From Barnesiella sp. WM24 (GTDB taxonomy: Bacteria; Bacteroidota; Bacteroidia; Bacteroidales; Muribaculaceae): a stretch of 64,000 nucleotides of DNA. The stretch lies in the NCBI RefSeq assembly GCF_004570975.1, contig NZ_SPPC01000006.1:202579-266578 (forward strand). The letters are read 5' to 3'. The position numbers and the translations under genes are program-made. The notes under the pieces are model-generated. The model was not told the origin of the DNA. It did not search any database and saw nothing but the letters and a program-made list of their open reading frames with translations. The number at the start of each line of letters is the position of its first letter. Position 1 is the first letter of the stretch. Below are positions 36,344 through 44,243 of the stretch, in pieces.

Positions 36344-37400
36344 GTTTTACGTCGTTAACATATTGCTTGATTGTCTGCTCGTCGGCTTTCGGGCATATGA
36401 GCAACACATCGCCGGCATCGGCGATGATATAGTCTTTGAGCCCGTTTGCCACTACAAGCTTGTCGCCGCGCACGGCAAAGATATTGCCGGTGGAGTTGTA
36501 GGCGAGCACCCGGCAGTTTTGAGTCACGTTTGCCTCGCGGTTCTTGGGCGAATTGTCGTAGAGGGCGCTCCAGGTCCCGAGGTCGTTCCATCCGAAGCTG
36601 ACACACTCGACATAGACGTTGGTGGCGCGTTCCATCACCGCGTAGTCGATGGAGATGCTTACGCAGCCCGGAAATTCCTTGAGGATGAAGTCTTTTTCTT
36701 CAGGAGTGCCGAATACGCCTTCTCCGCGGTCAAATGTGTTGGTGAGGTCGGGGGCATACTCGTGGAGAGCGTTGACAATCGACTTGGCGCTCCAGAGAAA
36801 TATGCCTGAGTTCCAGAAAAACTCACCGCTTTCAAGAAACACCTTTGCCAGCTCTATGTCGGGCTTCTCGGTGAAGGTCTTGACTTTCAGGATGTCGTCG
36901 GTCACGGGTTTTCCTATCTGGATGTAGCCGTAGCCTGTTTCGGGGCGTGTGGGCTTGATTCCGAGAGTGAGCAGGGAGTCATGGGTCTCTACAAACTCAA
37001 AGCCGTGTTGGATGGCCTTTACAAATTCAGCCTCGCGAGTGATGAGGTGGTCGCTCGGGGTCACAATCATTGAAGCCTCCGGGTCACGCGCCAGGATGTG
37101 ATATGCCGCCCAGGCGATACAGGGGGCTGTATTGCGGCGCGCGGGTTCTAGCAATATCTGTGACTCGTCAAGTTCCGGCAGTTGCTCTCTTACAAGCGGG
37201 GCATACTGGTCGTTGGTTACGATAATTATATTTTCTTTAGGAACTATCGGCAATATTCGGTCAAAGCTCATCTGTAGCAGCGACCTGCCTGTCCCGAAAA
37301 AGTCAATAAACTGTTTGGGGCGTTCAGCACGGCTGTAAGGCCAGAAACGGCTGCCGATACCTCCACACATAATCACACAATAGCGATGTATATCAATCAT
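36318..37400 (-). CDS. manC: Mannose-1-phosphate guanylyltransferase
   Basis: The enzyme makes GDP-mannose from mannose-1-phosphate and GTP for surface polysaccharide and GDP-fucose synthesis. The 360-residue protein has the nucleotidyltransferase loop IMCGGIGSRFWPYSRAERPKQF, EPARRNTAPCIAWAAY, the metal-binding VTPSDHLI and FTEKPDIELAKVFL, and FGWNDLGTWSAL. It lacks the C-terminal isomerase domain of long type II enzymes, so it is the short monofunctional form. It appears to lead a manC-thioesterase-HAD-kinase operon. Confidence 0.93.
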   Translation of the reverse strand: MIDIHRYCVIMCGGIGSRFWPYSRAERPKQFIDFFGTGRSLLQMSFDRILPIVPKENIIIVTNDQYAPLVREQLPELDESQILLEPARRNTAPCIAWAAYHILARDPEASMIVTPSDHLITREAEFVKAIQHGFEFVETHDSLLTLGIKPTRPETGYGYIQIGKPVTDDILKVKTFTEKPDIELAKVFLESGEFFWNSGIFLWSAKSIVNALHEYAPDLTNTFDRGEGVFGTPEEKDFILKEFPGCVSISIDYAVMERATNVYVECVSFGWNDLGTWSALYDNSPKNREANVTQNCRVLAYNSTGNIFAVRGDKLVVANGLKDYIIADAGDVLLICPKADEQTIKQYVNDVKLAYGDKFL

Positions 37401-37560
37401 GCCAATTCAGTAAAAGTTATTAGTCTCGCTAAGTTAGCAATTATTTATGAAAGGGCAAAAAATTGGGCTGAGAGTTGTCGGTTGTCAGATTTCGGGGGCT
37501 GGAGATTGATACAGAAGGACAGATGGTCAGAATGATTTTGGAAACTATGTGTTAAAATAA

Positions 37561-37592
37561 TTTTGAGAGATATAATAATTTGCATATCTTTG
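37561..37592 (+). promoter_or_regulatory. Consensus Bacteroidetes promoter for the 37600-37822 RNA
   Basis: TTTTG at 37561-37565, a 19-nt spacer and TATCTTTG at 37585-37592 match the Bacteroidetes consensus exactly. Transcription should start near 37599-37601, just before the structured RNA and about 270 nt before the next ATG. The stretch 37401-37560 upstream of it is AT-rich filler with a TTGTCGG/TTGTCAG heptamer pair at 37477-37490 and nothing else I can identify. Confidence 0.8.
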
Positions 37593-37599
37593 CCTTAAT

Positions 37600-37822
37600 T
37601 ATAACAAAAAGGTGTTATTGAATTATTATCTTTAATCTCAAACTTGGCGGTTTGTAATACACTCAAGATAATATTGCAATAGCACCTGCATTAATTGTTG
37701 TGTATATACTTATTTATAGTATATAAACCAATCGGTGTGGGGCTATTGTCTTATCGTGTGTATGGGTATGCCAAGACCTGAGATTAGATAAGACATAGAT
37801 ACAATCCTCACACCTTTTTATT
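37600..37822 (+). ncRNA. ssrS: Rod-shaped structured RNA, candidate 6S RNA
   Basis: The transcript expected from the 37561-37592 promoter folds end to end. Nested helices, read by eye, are: 37606-37615 with 37810-37819 (10 bp), 37617-37620 with 37802-37805, and 37626-37630 with 37787-37791. Further in are 37633-37640 with 37779-37786 (8 bp), 37643-37648 with 37770-37775, and 37657-37662 with 37758-37763. The innermost are 37667-37671 with 37751-37755, 37677-37683 with 37742-37748, and an apical hairpin 37703-37709 with 37719-37725. The closing helix ends in TTTTTATTTAT, so it doubles as a terminator. A roughly 215-nt unbranched rod with internal bubbles is the architecture of 6S RNA, which sequesters housekeeping RNA polymerase. 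Identity is inferred from shape; it could be another structured RNA or the leader of the following gene. Confidence 0.6.
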
Positions 37823-37870
37823 TATAAAAACGTTTCTTGGAGGATTGAGAAACACACACACAGTTTTGCT

Positions 37871-40800
37871 ATGATAAATATGGTAGTCAAGTCGCGTTGT
37901 AGACAAGTTTGTGAACGTGTACTTGTGGTTTTGGCATTGCTCGGATTTTCGGTTAGTGCTGTCGCCCAGAGTGATTACATCAAGGTTATGGTAGAAGTTC
38001 CCGGAACTTTAATGGAGAAGGTGATGGAGCTTGACGGCTCGCGTATAAACTCGCTTGCCGTTGAGGGTGCGCTTAATTCGGCTGACCTTGAATTTCTCGG
38101 TAACGGAACCGGGAAAATTTTGACTGTCAGGAATCTTGACATGAGCAATGTTACAGTTGCCGCCGATGAAGGTCAGTATAAGGCATATACTCTAAGTGAC
38201 TATTCAGGTGAAGTTCTGGGCAACAAGATTATGAGGTTTTATCTGTCCGACAATCCACGTATTGAAACTGAAACCAAGGACATCGGCGCTATCGGCGGCA
38301 TGAACATAATTGTCTCTGTCTATGGAAATAATCTCGCCGGATTGTTTGCCGGTAACACGACATTGGAAAAAGTTGTCATGCCATCGTTTATCAAAGAAAT
38401 CGGCACGGCTACTTTTTATGAATGTACATCAATTAACGGGGTTGACATTCCGGAGCAAGTTACTAAAATAGCCGACAGGGCATTTTACCACGCAGAAAAT
38501 CTCTCATCAGTTGTATTGCCTGAGGAGCTCACGTCAATAGGAGAGTCGGCATTCAATAAAACCGCCTTGACTTCCGTCATTCTGCCTCAGTCGGTGGAGT
38601 CGGTAGGAGATTATGCTTTTTTTAATGTGGCTTCATTGCGTCAGGTCAATTTATCGGGTGTATCATATATAGGCGCCGATTGTTTTGGAATGTGCAGCAT
38701 TGAGGGGTGTGTGGATCTTTCAGGTGCTATAGATATCGGCTATGGGGCATTTTCAGGAAACGAAATAAATGAATTAAAATTTTCAGGGCGGCTGCGTTCG
38801 ATTGGAGCCGGGGCGTTTAGCAAGCTTTTTTCTTTGACGGGTGTTGACTTGCCGGAAGGACTTGAATATATAGGCGGCAATGCATTTGAAAGATGTGAGA
38901 ATCTTGCTTCGGTGACAATACCTTCTACATTGATTGATATAGGGTATCGCGCATTTTGGGGAACGCCTTGGGAAGATAATCTTAAAGGGGAGAATGGTGT
39001 CTTGTATATTGGCAATATTGCCTATAAATATGACTATGCATCGGTGATTGATGAAAAAGTGCTTACTTTTAAAGAGGGTACAAGGGTAATAGGTTCTTCC
39101 TTTGATCTTGACGAATATACCGTTAACGGTTATGCTCGTTATATAATCAATGAAATAAATTTCCCGTCTACGTTGAAGCGCATCAATGGCTCTTCAGATA
39201 ACATCTCATTTGGCGTAAAATCGAACTGCGAGATACAATTACCCGACGGGTTGGAATATATAGGAGACCGGGCGTTTCAGAATAGCGCTATTTCGTTGGA
39301 TGCTATACCGGAGTCGGTAACTTATATAGGAAATTATGCGTTTAACAAATGTGAGAATATTTTGGAAATGAACCTTGGCTTCTCTTCTGACTCCATTTAT
39401 ATAGGATATTTTGCATTTGAAGGGTGTAAGAATATTTCAGAAGTAAACCTCGGTCCGTCAATCAGGTATCTTGGATGCAGTAGCTTTGGGGGTTGTTCAG
39501 CATTGTCGGAGATTTCATATGATTGCAATCCTGATAGTGTCGGCGGAAATGTGTTTTGGGGTACTTCTCCTTATCGTGTCAAGATTAGTCCTGAGGTGGT
39601 TGTGCTGAAAGAAGGTTTGTTTAATGGCTGTCACATGACCAAGCTGATATTTGAATCGGTTGAAAATAGAAAAGAGCTATTAAGTATAGAACCGGGTTGT
39701 TTCAGCAGTAGTAATCTTGTAAGTGTCACATTGCCTCCGATGGATTACTTTTCCGGATTCCGATGTGACAACCTCAAAGAGATAATTGTAGAGGGCGATT
39801 GTAATATTATTGATAATCCTGTGGGGACACATTCTCCTGGGACAAGTGACGATAATATAGAGTCGATAATTGTCAAAGGAAAAGTAGGCAAGATATGCGA
39901 CAGGTCTTTTGGTCACCCAAGATACATTAACGGGTCGGTAGTGGCTCCCGTAGGATGGTGCAGTCTTAAGCGTTTCTCTGCACAACAGTGTGATACTATT
40001 GGTAATCAGGCATTTTATTTGAATCGTCAGCTTGAATCAGTGGATATTCCGGGTGGAATCAAGCATGTCGGTATTGAGGCATTTTATGAATGTGAGTCAC
40101 TTTCCAATTTTCCGTTTAATGCTGAGATGAGTTTTGAAAAAGGATCATTTCAGAGTACTGCATTGTCAGAAGCTGTAATTGGAGACTGGTGTGAATCAAT
40201 ACCGGCAAGAGCGTTTTGTAAGTGCGAGTCGCTGAAGGCTATAACCGTTGCGCCTACTGTCACAGAAGTTGAGGATTATGCGTTTAGCGGATGCTTGATG
40301 CTTAACAATATTGACTTCAAAAACATAAAATCTATAGGTGAACGTGCATTTAACAGCACCGCATTAACAACGATAGATCTTCCTGATGGATTATATAATC
40401 TTGGAGAAGGTGCATTCTATGGTGTGCGTGCAAGAGAGGTTTCTCTCCCGACAAGCCTTAAAAATATTCCTAAACATGCATTTATGGAAAGTCAGGGCGC
40501 AATATTTACCTGGCGAAGCTCCAATAATATGGTTAATGAGGATTATAATAGTGAGAATGCAATTGGTAACCATGCATTTGGTCTTTATATTGGCAATCTT
40601 GAAGAATTTGTCGTACCCGAGGGAATTAATGTTATTGACGGCTACGCTTTCCGTCAGGGCAAATTCAAAACAATTAGGCTCCCCTCAACATTGACTTCAT
40701 TGAATGCGACTGCTTTTAATCAATGCAAAAATATGCAAAGTATCTATTGCAATGCAGTTGAACCTCCGTATGTTACAGATGCGTATGATTTTATTCCTAA

Positions 40801-41371
40801 TGAAATCCTCACTACATTTACCGGCACTGTGTACGTGCCTGCCGAGAGTGTGGCGAAATATCGTTATTCCAGTTTTTGGGGCCACTTTAACATAGAGCCG
40901 ATATCGGTGGCGATTGAAAGCATAAAGTTAAATCACAATGAAGTCACTATGCGTCCGGGTGATGAGTTGCAGCTTATCGCGGAAATCATGCCGTCTAATG
41001 CGACAAACCAATATCTTAACTGGTATAGCACCGATGAGAGTGTTGTGTCTGTAGACGGGTCGGGTAATATCGCAGCACTTTCATCGGGTGAGGCTGAGGT
41101 AATTGCAGTTACTACCGACGGCAGCGGACTTTTAGCTTACTGCTTTGTCAAGGTTGACGAAATCAACGGTATAGATATAGCGGAGAGCGGTGTTTTGAAT
41201 GTAACCGTAGACGGGCATGACCTTATTGTGGAAAGCGATAATGACATTGTCGTAATCAATATGTCAGGTTTTGCAGTGTATTCAGGTCCGGCAACCCGAA
41301 TCAGGACGTTACAAAGCGGTGTATATTTTGTAAGGTCAGGTTGCCAAGTCTGCAAGGTTGTTGTCAAATGA
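37871..41371 (+). CDS. Large BspA-type leucine-rich-repeat surface protein with Big_2 domain
   Basis: A 1166-residue exported protein with a signal peptide (about residues 8-33, VLVVLALLGFSVSAVAQ). More than 20 BspA/TpLRR (LRR_5) repeats of about 23 residues span roughly 130-990. They carry the recurring pattern I-x-x-x-A-F-x-x-C-x-x-L-x-x-V-x-L-P, for example IGDRAFQNSAISLDAIPESV and VEDYAFSGCLMLNNI. A bacterial Ig-like group 2 domain follows at about 1015-1090 (LNHNEVTMRPGDELQLIAEI...VVSVDGSGNIAAL). The C-terminal 70 residues are a sorting-like tail (VVINMSGFAVYSG...QSGVYFVRSG...KVVVK). BspA-type proteins mediate adhesion to host or other bacteria; that role is inferred. Codon usage looks more AT-rich than its neighbours, suggesting acquired DNA. 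A predicted terminator lies between it and the promoter upstream. Confidence 0.88.
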   Translation: MINMVVKSRCRQVCERVLVVLALLGFSVSAVAQSDYIKVMVEVPGTLMEKVMELDGSRINSLAVEGALNSADLEFLGNGTGKILTVRNLDMSNVTVAADEGQYKAYTLSDYSGEVLGNKIMRFYLSDNPRIETETKDIGAIGGMNIIVSVYGNNLAGLFAGNTTLEKVVMPSFIKEIGTATFYECTSINGVDIPEQVTKIADRAFYHAENLSSVVLPEELTSIGESAFNKTALTSVILPQSVESVGDYAFFNVASLRQVNLSGVSYIGADCFGMCSIEGCVDLSGAIDIGYGAFSGNEINELKFSGRLRSIGAGAFSKLFSLTGVDLPEGLEYIGGNAFERCENLASVTIPSTLIDIGYRAFWGTPWEDNLKGENGVLYIGNIAYKYDYASVIDEKVLTFKEGTRVIGSSFDLDEYTVNGYARYIINEINFPSTLKRINGSSDNISFGVKSNCEIQLPDGLEYIGDRAFQNSAISLDAIPESVTYIGNYAFNKCENILEMNLGFSSDSIYIGYFAFEGCKNISEVNLGPSIRYLGCSSFGGCSALSEISYDCNPDSVGGNVFWGTSPYRVKISPEVVVLKEGLFNGCHMTKLIFESVENRKELLSIEPGCFSSSNLVSVTLPPMDYFSGFRCDNLKEIIVEGDCNIIDNPVGTHSPGTSDDNIESIIVKGKVGKICDRSFGHPRYINGSVVAPVGWCSLKRFSAQQCDTIGNQAFYLNRQLESVDIPGGIKHVGIEAFYECESLSNFPFNAEMSFEKGSFQSTALSEAVIGDWCESIPARAFCKCESLKAITVAPTVTEVEDYAFSGCLMLNNIDFKNIKSIGERAFNSTALTTIDLPDGLYNLGEGAFYGVRAREVSLPTSLKNIPKHAFMESQGAIFTWRSSNNMVNEDYNSENAIGNHAFGLYIGNLEEFVVPEGINVIDGYAFRQGKFKTIRLPSTLTSLNATAFNQCKNMQSIYCNAVEPPYVTDAYDFIPNEILTTFTGTVYVPAESVAKYRYSSFWGHFNIEPISVAIESIKLNHNEVTMRPGDELQLIAEIMPSNATNQYLNWYSTDESVVSVDGSGNIAALSSGEAEVIAVTTDGSGLLAYCFVKVDEINGIDIAESGVLNVTVDGHDLIVESDNDIVVINMSGFAVYSGPATRIRTLQSGVYFVRSGCQVCKVVVK

Positions 41372-41458
41372 GCAATGTCGCTTAGACACCGGGATTTATT
41401 CCCCATAGGGGGGATGCAGTTGGCGATGTGAGGTTGCCCGGAGGGCATCATCTTTGTT

Positions 41459-41609
41459 TAGCCGTCGGTTGAGCGGAGCGATACCGATGGTAAGCAATCC
41501 AAGACGGCTTTGTTTCCGTAGGAATCATCTTGTATTGTCATTGATGATTCCTGCGGAAACATCTTCTTCTGTGCGGGTTTCCGGGGGTATCGCTGCGCTC
41601 AACCCCCGG
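41459..41609. repeat. REPIN-like element: two inverted hairpins around a central palindrome
   Basis: Hairpin 1 (41462-41490) reads CCGTCGGTTGAGCGGAGCGA then TACCGATGG. Hairpin 2 (41581-41609) has stem CCGGGGGT/ACCCCCGG and carries GTATCGCTGCGCTCAAC, which is the reverse complement of the hairpin-1 core with one mismatch. Between them GTTTCCGTAGGAATCATC (about 41513-41530) and GATGATTCCTGCGGAAAC (41543-41560) form an 18-bp stem with one mismatch. Two inverted REP-like hairpins around a stem are the layout of REPINs mobilised by RAYT transposases. No transposase is in the window. The rest of this 424-bp gap holds heptamer repeats (41650-41698) and a TAAATTTG box at 41751-41758 before the ABC-F gene. 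Confidence 0.65.
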
Positions 41610-41795
41610 CTACAAATGGATTATCCCCTTGCGGGGAAGGGTTTCTTGGTTTTCGGTTTTCAGTTTTCAGTTTTCAGTTGTCGGTTGTCGGTGTTGGGGG
41701 CAGGGGTGGGCGAGTGCGGTGATAGTGACGGAAAGCTCGGAAAAAATGCGTAAATTTGCAACAAAGATTGCTAAATTATATATCAGATTAAAACT

Positions 41796-43415
41796 ATGGT
41801 ATCGATAGACGGACTAACTGTCGAATTTGGAGGGACGACCCTTTTCAAAGATGTGTCATTTGTCATTAACCCGAAGGACAGGATAGCCCTTATGGGTAAA
41901 AACGGGGCCGGTAAAAGTACGCTCTTGAAGATTCTTGCCGGTATACGTACACCTACACGCGGGTCGGTCTCAATCCCGAAAGACTGCAATGTCTGCTATC
42001 TGCCACAGCATATGATGACTGAGGACGGGCGCACGGTCTTTGAGGAGGCGTCGCTTGCGTTTGCCCACATCAAAGAGATGGAGGCGGAGATTGAGGCGAT
42101 GAATAATGAGCTTGCCACGCGTACCGACTATGAGAGCGATTCCTACATGGAGCTAATCGAGAAAGTGTCGGCGGTAAGCGAGAAATTCTATGCAATCGAC
42201 ATGACCCATTTTGAGGAGGATGTGGAAAAGACACTTCTCGGACTGGGCTTCGAGCGCAGTGACTTCAACCGCCCGACATCGGAGTTCTCGGGCGGCTGGC
42301 GCATGCGCATCGAACTGGCAAAGCTCCTTTTGCGCAAGCCTGACGTGTTGCTGCTTGACGAGCCGACCAATCATCTTGACATCGAATCAATCGGATGGCT
42401 GGAAGATTTTATAATCAACAGTCCTATGGCTGTCGTGGTGATCAGCCATGACCGTCGTTTTATCGACAATATCACCACCCGCACAATCGAGGTGACGCTT
42501 GGCAGAATATATGACTACAAGGCTCGTTACAGCCACTATCTGGAATTGCGTAAAGAACGCCGCCAACAGCAGCAGAAGCAATATGATGACCAGCAGAAAC
42601 AGATAGCCGAGGCGCGCGAGTTTATCGAGCGGTTCAAGGGCACTTACTCGAAGACTTATCAGGTCCAGAGCAAGGTGAAATGGCTTGAAAAGCTTGAAAT
42701 AGTAGAGGTCGATGAGGAAGACACGTCGGCATTGCGCCTGAAATTTCCGCCATGTCCGCGTAGCGGCAGTTATCCGGTGATAGCTGAAGGAGTAGGTAAA
42801 AGCTACGACGGGGTGCCGGTATTTTCCAATGCCACATTTACCATCGAGCGCGGCGACAAAGTGGCATTTGCCGGCAGGAACGGTGAAGGAAAATCAACGA
42901 TGGTGAAGGCGATAATGAATGAGATAAGCCATGACGGCACTCTTACTCTCGGCAATAACGTGAAGATTGGATATTTCGCTCAAAACAGTGCCGCGTTGCT
43001 TGACGAGAATCTTACCGTGTTCCAGACCATTGACGATATAGCCGTAGGCGATGTCAGATTGAAAATCCGCGACCTCCTGGGGGCATTCATGTTTGGAGGC
43101 GAGGAAAATCAGAAAAAGGTGAAGGTGCTTTCGGGCGGTGAAAGGGTGCGCCTTTGCATGATTAAGCTTTTGCTCGAACCGATAAATCTTCTCATCCTTG
43201 ACGAGCCGACCAATCATCTTGACCTCAAGACAAAAGATATATTGAAACAGGCGTTGCGCGATTTTGACGGCACACTCATCGTGGTAAGCCATGACCGCGA
43301 TTTTCTTGACGGACTGGTGTCAAAGGTATATGAATTCGGAGGCGGTCGCGTAAGAGAACATCTTTGCGGCATCAACGAATTTCTTGAAAAGAAAAAGGCG
43401 GAGCAGCAGGCTTGA
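41796..43415 (+). CDS. ABC-F family ATPase
   Basis: A 539-residue cytoplasmic protein with two ABC cassettes and no membrane segment, the ABC-F class that acts on ribosomes (EttA, YbiT and antibiotic-resistance factors). Cassette 1 has Walker A GKNGAGKST (34-42), signature FSGGWRMRIELAKLL and Walker B LLLDEPTNHLD. A charged linker with RKERRQQQQKQYDDQQKQ forms the P-site tRNA interaction helices. Cassette 2 has GRNGEGKST, LSGGERVRL and LILDEPTNHLD. The cassette arrangement most resembles the YbiT/YkpA housekeeping group; a resistance role is not indicated. TAAATTTG at 41751-41758 is the likely -7 promoter element. Confidence 0.92.
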   Translation: MVSIDGLTVEFGGTTLFKDVSFVINPKDRIALMGKNGAGKSTLLKILAGIRTPTRGSVSIPKDCNVCYLPQHMMTEDGRTVFEEASLAFAHIKEMEAEIEAMNNELATRTDYESDSYMELIEKVSAVSEKFYAIDMTHFEEDVEKTLLGLGFERSDFNRPTSEFSGGWRMRIELAKLLLRKPDVLLLDEPTNHLDIESIGWLEDFIINSPMAVVVISHDRRFIDNITTRTIEVTLGRIYDYKARYSHYLELRKERRQQQQKQYDDQQKQIAEAREFIERFKGTYSKTYQVQSKVKWLEKLEIVEVDEEDTSALRLKFPPCPRSGSYPVIAEGVGKSYDGVPVFSNATFTIERGDKVAFAGRNGEGKSTMVKAIMNEISHDGTLTLGNNVKIGYFAQNSAALLDENLTVFQTIDDIAVGDVRLKIRDLLGAFMFGGEENQKKVKVLSGGERVRLCMIKLLLEPINLLILDEPTNHLDLKTKDILKQALRDFDGTLIVVSHDRDFLDGLVSKVYEFGGGRVREHLCGINEFLEKKKAEQQA

Positions 43416-43433
43416 CAAGCCCGTTGCTCCGCC
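43390..43433 (-). terminator. Terminator of the 43455-52292 minus-strand operon, embedded in the ABC-F 3' end
   Basis: GGCGGAGCA (43397-43405) pairs with TGCTCCGCC (43425-43433), extended by GGCTTG/CAAGCC. Read on the minus strand, the stem is followed by TTTTTCTTTT (43396 downward). It lies 22 nt past the stop at 43455 and overlaps the last codons of the ABC-F gene on the opposite strand. Confidence 0.8.
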
Positions 43434-43454
43434 TCGTGTAAAATATCGTCAGTC

Positions 43455-44243
43455 TCAGTCGATGTTTTTTACCACATTGTCAAGATGCCGCCAAAACTCA
43501 TCCCATGTGGTGCAATACAGTAACAGGTATGTGACAAATGAGATGGAGATTCCACACAAAATAGCGGCGAAGGGTGTGAAATAGGCAAACATATACAGGT
43601 ATACAGCTTCTATCACTCCAAAGAGACCTATTGCCAGATATTTCATGATTTCATTCAACGACTTCCTTATTAATCTCAGTATTATTCCGAGGGCTATTAA
43701 TATGACAGGAAGTATATAGTCGATGGCGATAAACGAGGCGCGTCGCACTCCTCCTATGGCTTCGACATCAACCTGATTGGGGAAATAGCTGTCATTTACA
43801 AGCTGCGGTGAGATGAGCTTGTCGGCTGTCCACGCATTTTCCTGAATATAGAGAGCGTAATTCACGCCCCGGATAATGGTGACACAGCGCACAAAGGGGG
43901 TGCCTTTTTCGGTTTTGAAGTCATATATCCTTCTCCTGCCGTTGACATCGCCATTCAGCTCAACATCCTCACGCGGTATGCCATAGCTCTCGTCAAAATT
44001 GTTGAGGTAGTTCCATGAGTAGGTCTCGTTTTTTGGATTAACTACCGAGTATACTGACAGCGTTCCCCCGTCGGGTAGATTGGCTTCCAGTTTTTTGTAG
44101 GCGACAGGTGATGACGCGGTAATCTCTACATCGTCAGGGAGATTGAGGGTGACACGCGTAATCGAGTCGGTAAATGATATGGTGGCATGTGTGACGCCCC
44201 ATGTCATCAGGATGAGCAAAATGATTATAAGTCGGTGCTTCAT
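43455..44243 (-). CDS. Exported membrane protein of unknown function, operon-terminal
   Basis: A 262-residue protein with signal peptide MKHRLIIILLILMTWGVTHA. An extracytoplasmic domain of about 150 residues (ISFTDSITRVTLNLPDDVEI... to YFPNQ) resembles periplasmic domains that handle stress-like inputs, but I recognise no family. Three or four TM segments from about 172 follow (FIAIDYILPVILIALGIILR, YLAIGLFGVIEAVYLYMFAY, AAILCGISISFVTYLLLYC). The start overlaps the upstream gene by 4 nt (ATGA), so it works with the CHASE2/FecR-like operon. Function is unknown. Confidence 0.7.
   Translation of the reverse strand: MKHRLIIILLILMTWGVTHATISFTDSITRVTLNLPDDVEITASSPVAYKKLEANLPDGGTLSVYSVVNPKNETYSWNYLNNFDESYGIPREDVELNGDVNGRRRIYDFKTEKGTPFVRCVTIIRGVNYALYIQENAWTADKLISPQLVNDSYFPNQVDVEAIGGVRRASFIAIDYILPVILIALGIILRLIRKSLNEIMKYLAIGLFGVIEAVYLYMFAYFTPFAAILCGISISFVTYLLLYCTTWDEFWRHLDNVVKNID

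Noticed and set aside
37600..37870. Metabolite riboswitch controlling the LRR gene
   Set aside because: The structure closes end to end and terminates before the gene; I recognise no aptamer core, and a 6S-like RNA explains the nested helices better.
41796..43415. Antibiotic-resistance ABC-F
   Set aside because: The cassette arrangement looks like the housekeeping YbiT/YkpA group and no mobile or resistance context is present.
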